Below, piece by piece: positions 62,178 through 64,000 of a DNA stretch of 64,000 nucleotides (position 1 is the stretch's first letter; the number at the start of each line of letters is the position of its first letter). Both the position numbers and the translations under genes were made by a program. This stretch comes from Acidimicrobiaceae bacterium RAAP-2. Its GTDB lineage: Bacteria > Actinomycetota > Acidimicrobiia > Acidimicrobiales > RAAP-2. A model generated the notes under the pieces. It was given only the letters and a program-made list of their open reading frames with translations. It was not told where the DNA came from and ran no database searches. The stretch spans positions 1-64,000 of the forward strand of contig LMAD01000007.1 in assembly GCA_001443545.1 (NCBI GenBank), in the 5' to 3' direction.

Positions 62178-64000
62178 GCGAGTTCCTGGTCGAATCGCCG
62201 TTTCAACCATCGGGGGATCAACCGCGGGCCATCGAGACGTTGTCGCGTGGCGTCACGGATGGGTTGCGCTATCAGACGCTCGAGGGAATCACCGGGAGCG
62301 GCAAGACCGCAACGATTGCTTGGCTGGTCGAGCGGGTTCAGCGCCCCACGCTCATCCTCGAGCCCAATAAGTCACTGGCCGCCCAGCTGGCGTCGGAGCT
62401 GCGCGAGATGATGCCGCAGAATCGGGTGGAGTTCTTCGTCTCGTATTACGACTACTACCAGCCCGAGGCGTACATCCCTCGTACCGACACGTTCATCGAG
62501 AAGGACAGCTCGATCAACGAGGAGATCGATCGACTGCGCCACGCGGCGACTTCGTCGCTGCTGACGCACCGCGACACGATCGTTGTGGCGTCGGTGTCGT
62601 GTATCTACGGGCTGGGTAGCCCGCTCGAGTATCGCGAGCGGATGTTGCCGCTGGCGCGTGGCGAGACGGTCGACCAGCGTCAGCTACTTCGACGACTGGT
62701 CGAAATGCAGTACCACCGCAACGAGACCGTGCTCGAACGCGGTACCTTCCGGATGAAGGGCGACACGCTCGAGATTCAACCGGCGTACACCAATGAGGCG
62801 ATTCGGGTGTCGTTCTTCTTCGACGAGATCGAGGCCATCACCTTCTTCAATCCGCTCACCCAGGAGATGCGGGGTGCGGTCGACGAGGTGACGCTCTTCG
62901 CCGCCACGCACTATGCGACCAGCTCGGCGACCCTGCATCGCGCCTGTCGCTCCATTGAGACGGAACTCCAGCTCCAGTTGGCGAAGTTCGAAACCGAGGG
63001 GAAGCTGCTCGAGGCGCAGCGGCTGCGCTCTCGGACCGAACACGACCTCGAGATGCTCGAGCAGACTGGGGTCTGCGCCGGTATCGAGAACTATTCGGCG
63101 CACCTCGATGGTCGCAGCCGTGGCGAGCGCCCGTTCACCCTCCTCGACTATTTCCCCGACGACTACCTCGTGGTCATCGACGAATCGCACGTCGCGGTAC
63201 CCCAAGTCCGCGGACAGTACGCGGGGGACCGCTCGCGCAAGGAGACACTGGTCGAACACGGCTTCCGTCTACCGAGTGCGATGGACAACCGTCCGCTCAA
63301 CTTCGAGGAGTTCATCGATCTCGTCCCCCAGATCGTGTTCGTGTCGGCGACGCCGGGACCGTACGAACTTGAGGTGAGCGACCAGGTCGCCGAGCAAGTC
63401 ATCCGTCCGACCGGGCTCGTCGACCCGATCGTCCACGTGGTTCCGACGCGCAATCAGATCGATGACCTCCGGGGACGGCTCGATGAGGTCATCGAGCGGA
63501 ACGAACGGGTGTTGATCACGACGTTGACCAAGCGTATGGCCGAAGACCTGACGACCTTTCTCACGAAGGCCGGCTACCGGGTGCAGTACCTCCACAGTGA
63601 TATCGACACGATCCAGCGGATCGAGATACTGCGCTCCTTGCGGCTCGGTGAATTCGACATCCTCGTCGGGATCAACCTCCTTCGAGAGGGACTCGACCTT
63701 CCCGAGGTGTCACTCGTCGCAATCCTCGACGCCGACAAAGAGGGTTTCCTGCGCTCGCGCAGTGCGCTGATTCAGACGATCGGTCGGGCCGCGCGTAACG
63801 CCAACGGAAACGCAGTGCTGTACGCCGACCGAATTACCGATTCGATGCGCGACGCCATCGGACTCACCGAGCGACGTCGACATCGTCAAATCGCTTACAA
63901 CCTCGAGCACGGGATTGAACCGAGGACCGTGACGAAAAACGTAGCGGACATCCTCAACCGTCTGCGAAGCGACGGGGGTCCGGCTCGGCAACGAACTCCC
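62174..64000 (+). CDS. uvrB: Excinuclease ABC subunit B (partial, runs off the window)
   Basis: At least 609 codons are open from GTG at 62174 to the window end. UvrB opens DNA at lesions and positions UvrC. Visible are the helicase Walker [17 protein letters not shown] (about residues 37-52), the beta-hairpin [40 protein letters not shown] with [17 protein letters not shown], and [20 protein letters not shown] plus [13 protein letters not shown]. The C-terminal UVR helix pair is beyond the edge. The GTG overlaps the coaE stop by 4 nt. Confidence 0.95.
   Translation, partial: MSEFLVESPFQPSGDQPRAIETLSRGVTDGLRYQTLEGITGSGKTATIAWLVERVQRPTLILEPNKSLAAQLASELREMMPQNRVEFFVSYYDYYQPEAYIPRTDTFIEKDSSINEEIDRLRHAATSSLLTHRDTIVVASVSCIYGLGSPLEYRERMLPLARGETVDQRQLLRRLVEMQYHRNETVLERGTFRMKGDTLEIQPAYTNEAIRVSFFFDEIEAITFFNPLTQEMRGAVDEVTLFAATHYATSSATLHRACRSIETELQLQLAKFETEGKLLEAQRLRSRTEHDLEMLEQTGVCAGIENYSAHLDGRSRGERPFTLLDYFPDDYLVVIDESHVAVPQVRGQYAGDRSRKETLVEHGFRLPSAMDNRPLNFEEFIDLVPQIVFVSATPGPYELEVSDQVAEQVIRPTGLVDPIVHVVPTRNQIDDLRGRLDEVIERNERVLITTLTKRMAEDLTTFLTKAGYRVQYLHSDIDTIQRIEILRSLRLGEFDILVGINLLREGLDLPEVSLVAILDADKEGFLRSRSALIQTIGRAARNANGNAVLYADRITDSMRDAIGLTERRRHRQIAYNLEHGIEPRTVTKNVADILNRLRSDGGPARQRTP

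Overview
The window is a G+C-rich, densely packed bacterial chromosome segment that is almost entirely housekeeping. Genes for mycothiol synthesis (mshC, mshD), an F420:NADPH reductase, the phosphatidylinositol-mannoside start (pgsA-patA-pimA), an InhA-type enoyl-ACP reductase, an ANTAR response regulator and many GTG starts all point to the Actinobacteria. From memory of the Mycobacterium tuberculosis map, thrS-HIT-pgsA-patA-pimA-pdxS-pdxT-yebC-ruvCAB-yajC-secDF-rel-hisS-aspS-alaS-ruvX-mltG-aroE and pdtaR-polA-rpsA-coaE-uvrB follow mycobacterial order. The insertions and missing neighbours suggest a deep-branching lineage such as Acidimicrobiia; that last step is inference.

Layout. 1-3.4 kb: a loosely packed region with a gene tail, a DUF6458-like membrane protein, two doubtful tiny ORFs, a nitronate monooxygenase and a neocarzinostatin-fold secreted protein. 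3.5-8.3 kb: four membrane transport or unknown membrane proteins (DHA2-type MFS, YczE-like, LysE-like, ABC exporter). 8.3-10.9 kb: InhA-like fabI divergent from the F420 reductase and mshC. 10.9-24.5 kb: thrS, HIT, PIM-type lipid genes, a degenerate M48 protein, vitamin B6 synthase, yebC, ruvCAB, yajC-secDF. 24.5-37.4 kb: rel, hisS, aspS, rarA, alaS, ruvX, mltG, aroE, rodA and a BFN-domain protein, many joined by 4-nt GTGA overlaps. 37.4-48.3 kb: short alternating-strand units: second SEDS protein, ppk, YbhN-like protein, dolichol-phosphate-mannose-type synthase, menF-menG-MaoC, VIT1, mshD, ygfZ, TrpF-like protein. 48.3-51.5 kb: FAS-II operon fabD-fabG-acpP-fabF behind tRNA-Leu(CAA). 51.6-57.6 kb: menC, a coiled-coil protein, pdtaR, polA, rpsA. 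57.7-61.5 kb: an Opp/Dpp-type ABC importer without its binding protein. 61.6-64 kb: coaE and uvrB, which runs off the end.

Functional links. Menaquinone synthesis appears at two places (menF/menG and menC); mycothiol at two (mshC, mshD); FAS-II at two (fabI apart from fabDG-acpP-fabF, with no fabH seen). Cell envelope growth is covered by MltG, two SEDS proteins and the PIM-type genes.

The most notable signal that no single gene explains is regulatory: at least 13 genes, on both strands, carry a TANNNT hexamer ending exactly 6 or 7 nt before the start codon, often with no Shine-Dalgarno sequence, which looks like widespread leaderless transcription. I found no mobile element, CRISPR array, phage or defence island. 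Other points worth a second look are a TrpF homologue without its catalytic cysteine, an M48 homologue without its HExxH motif, and convergent genes whose ends overlap at almost every junction.
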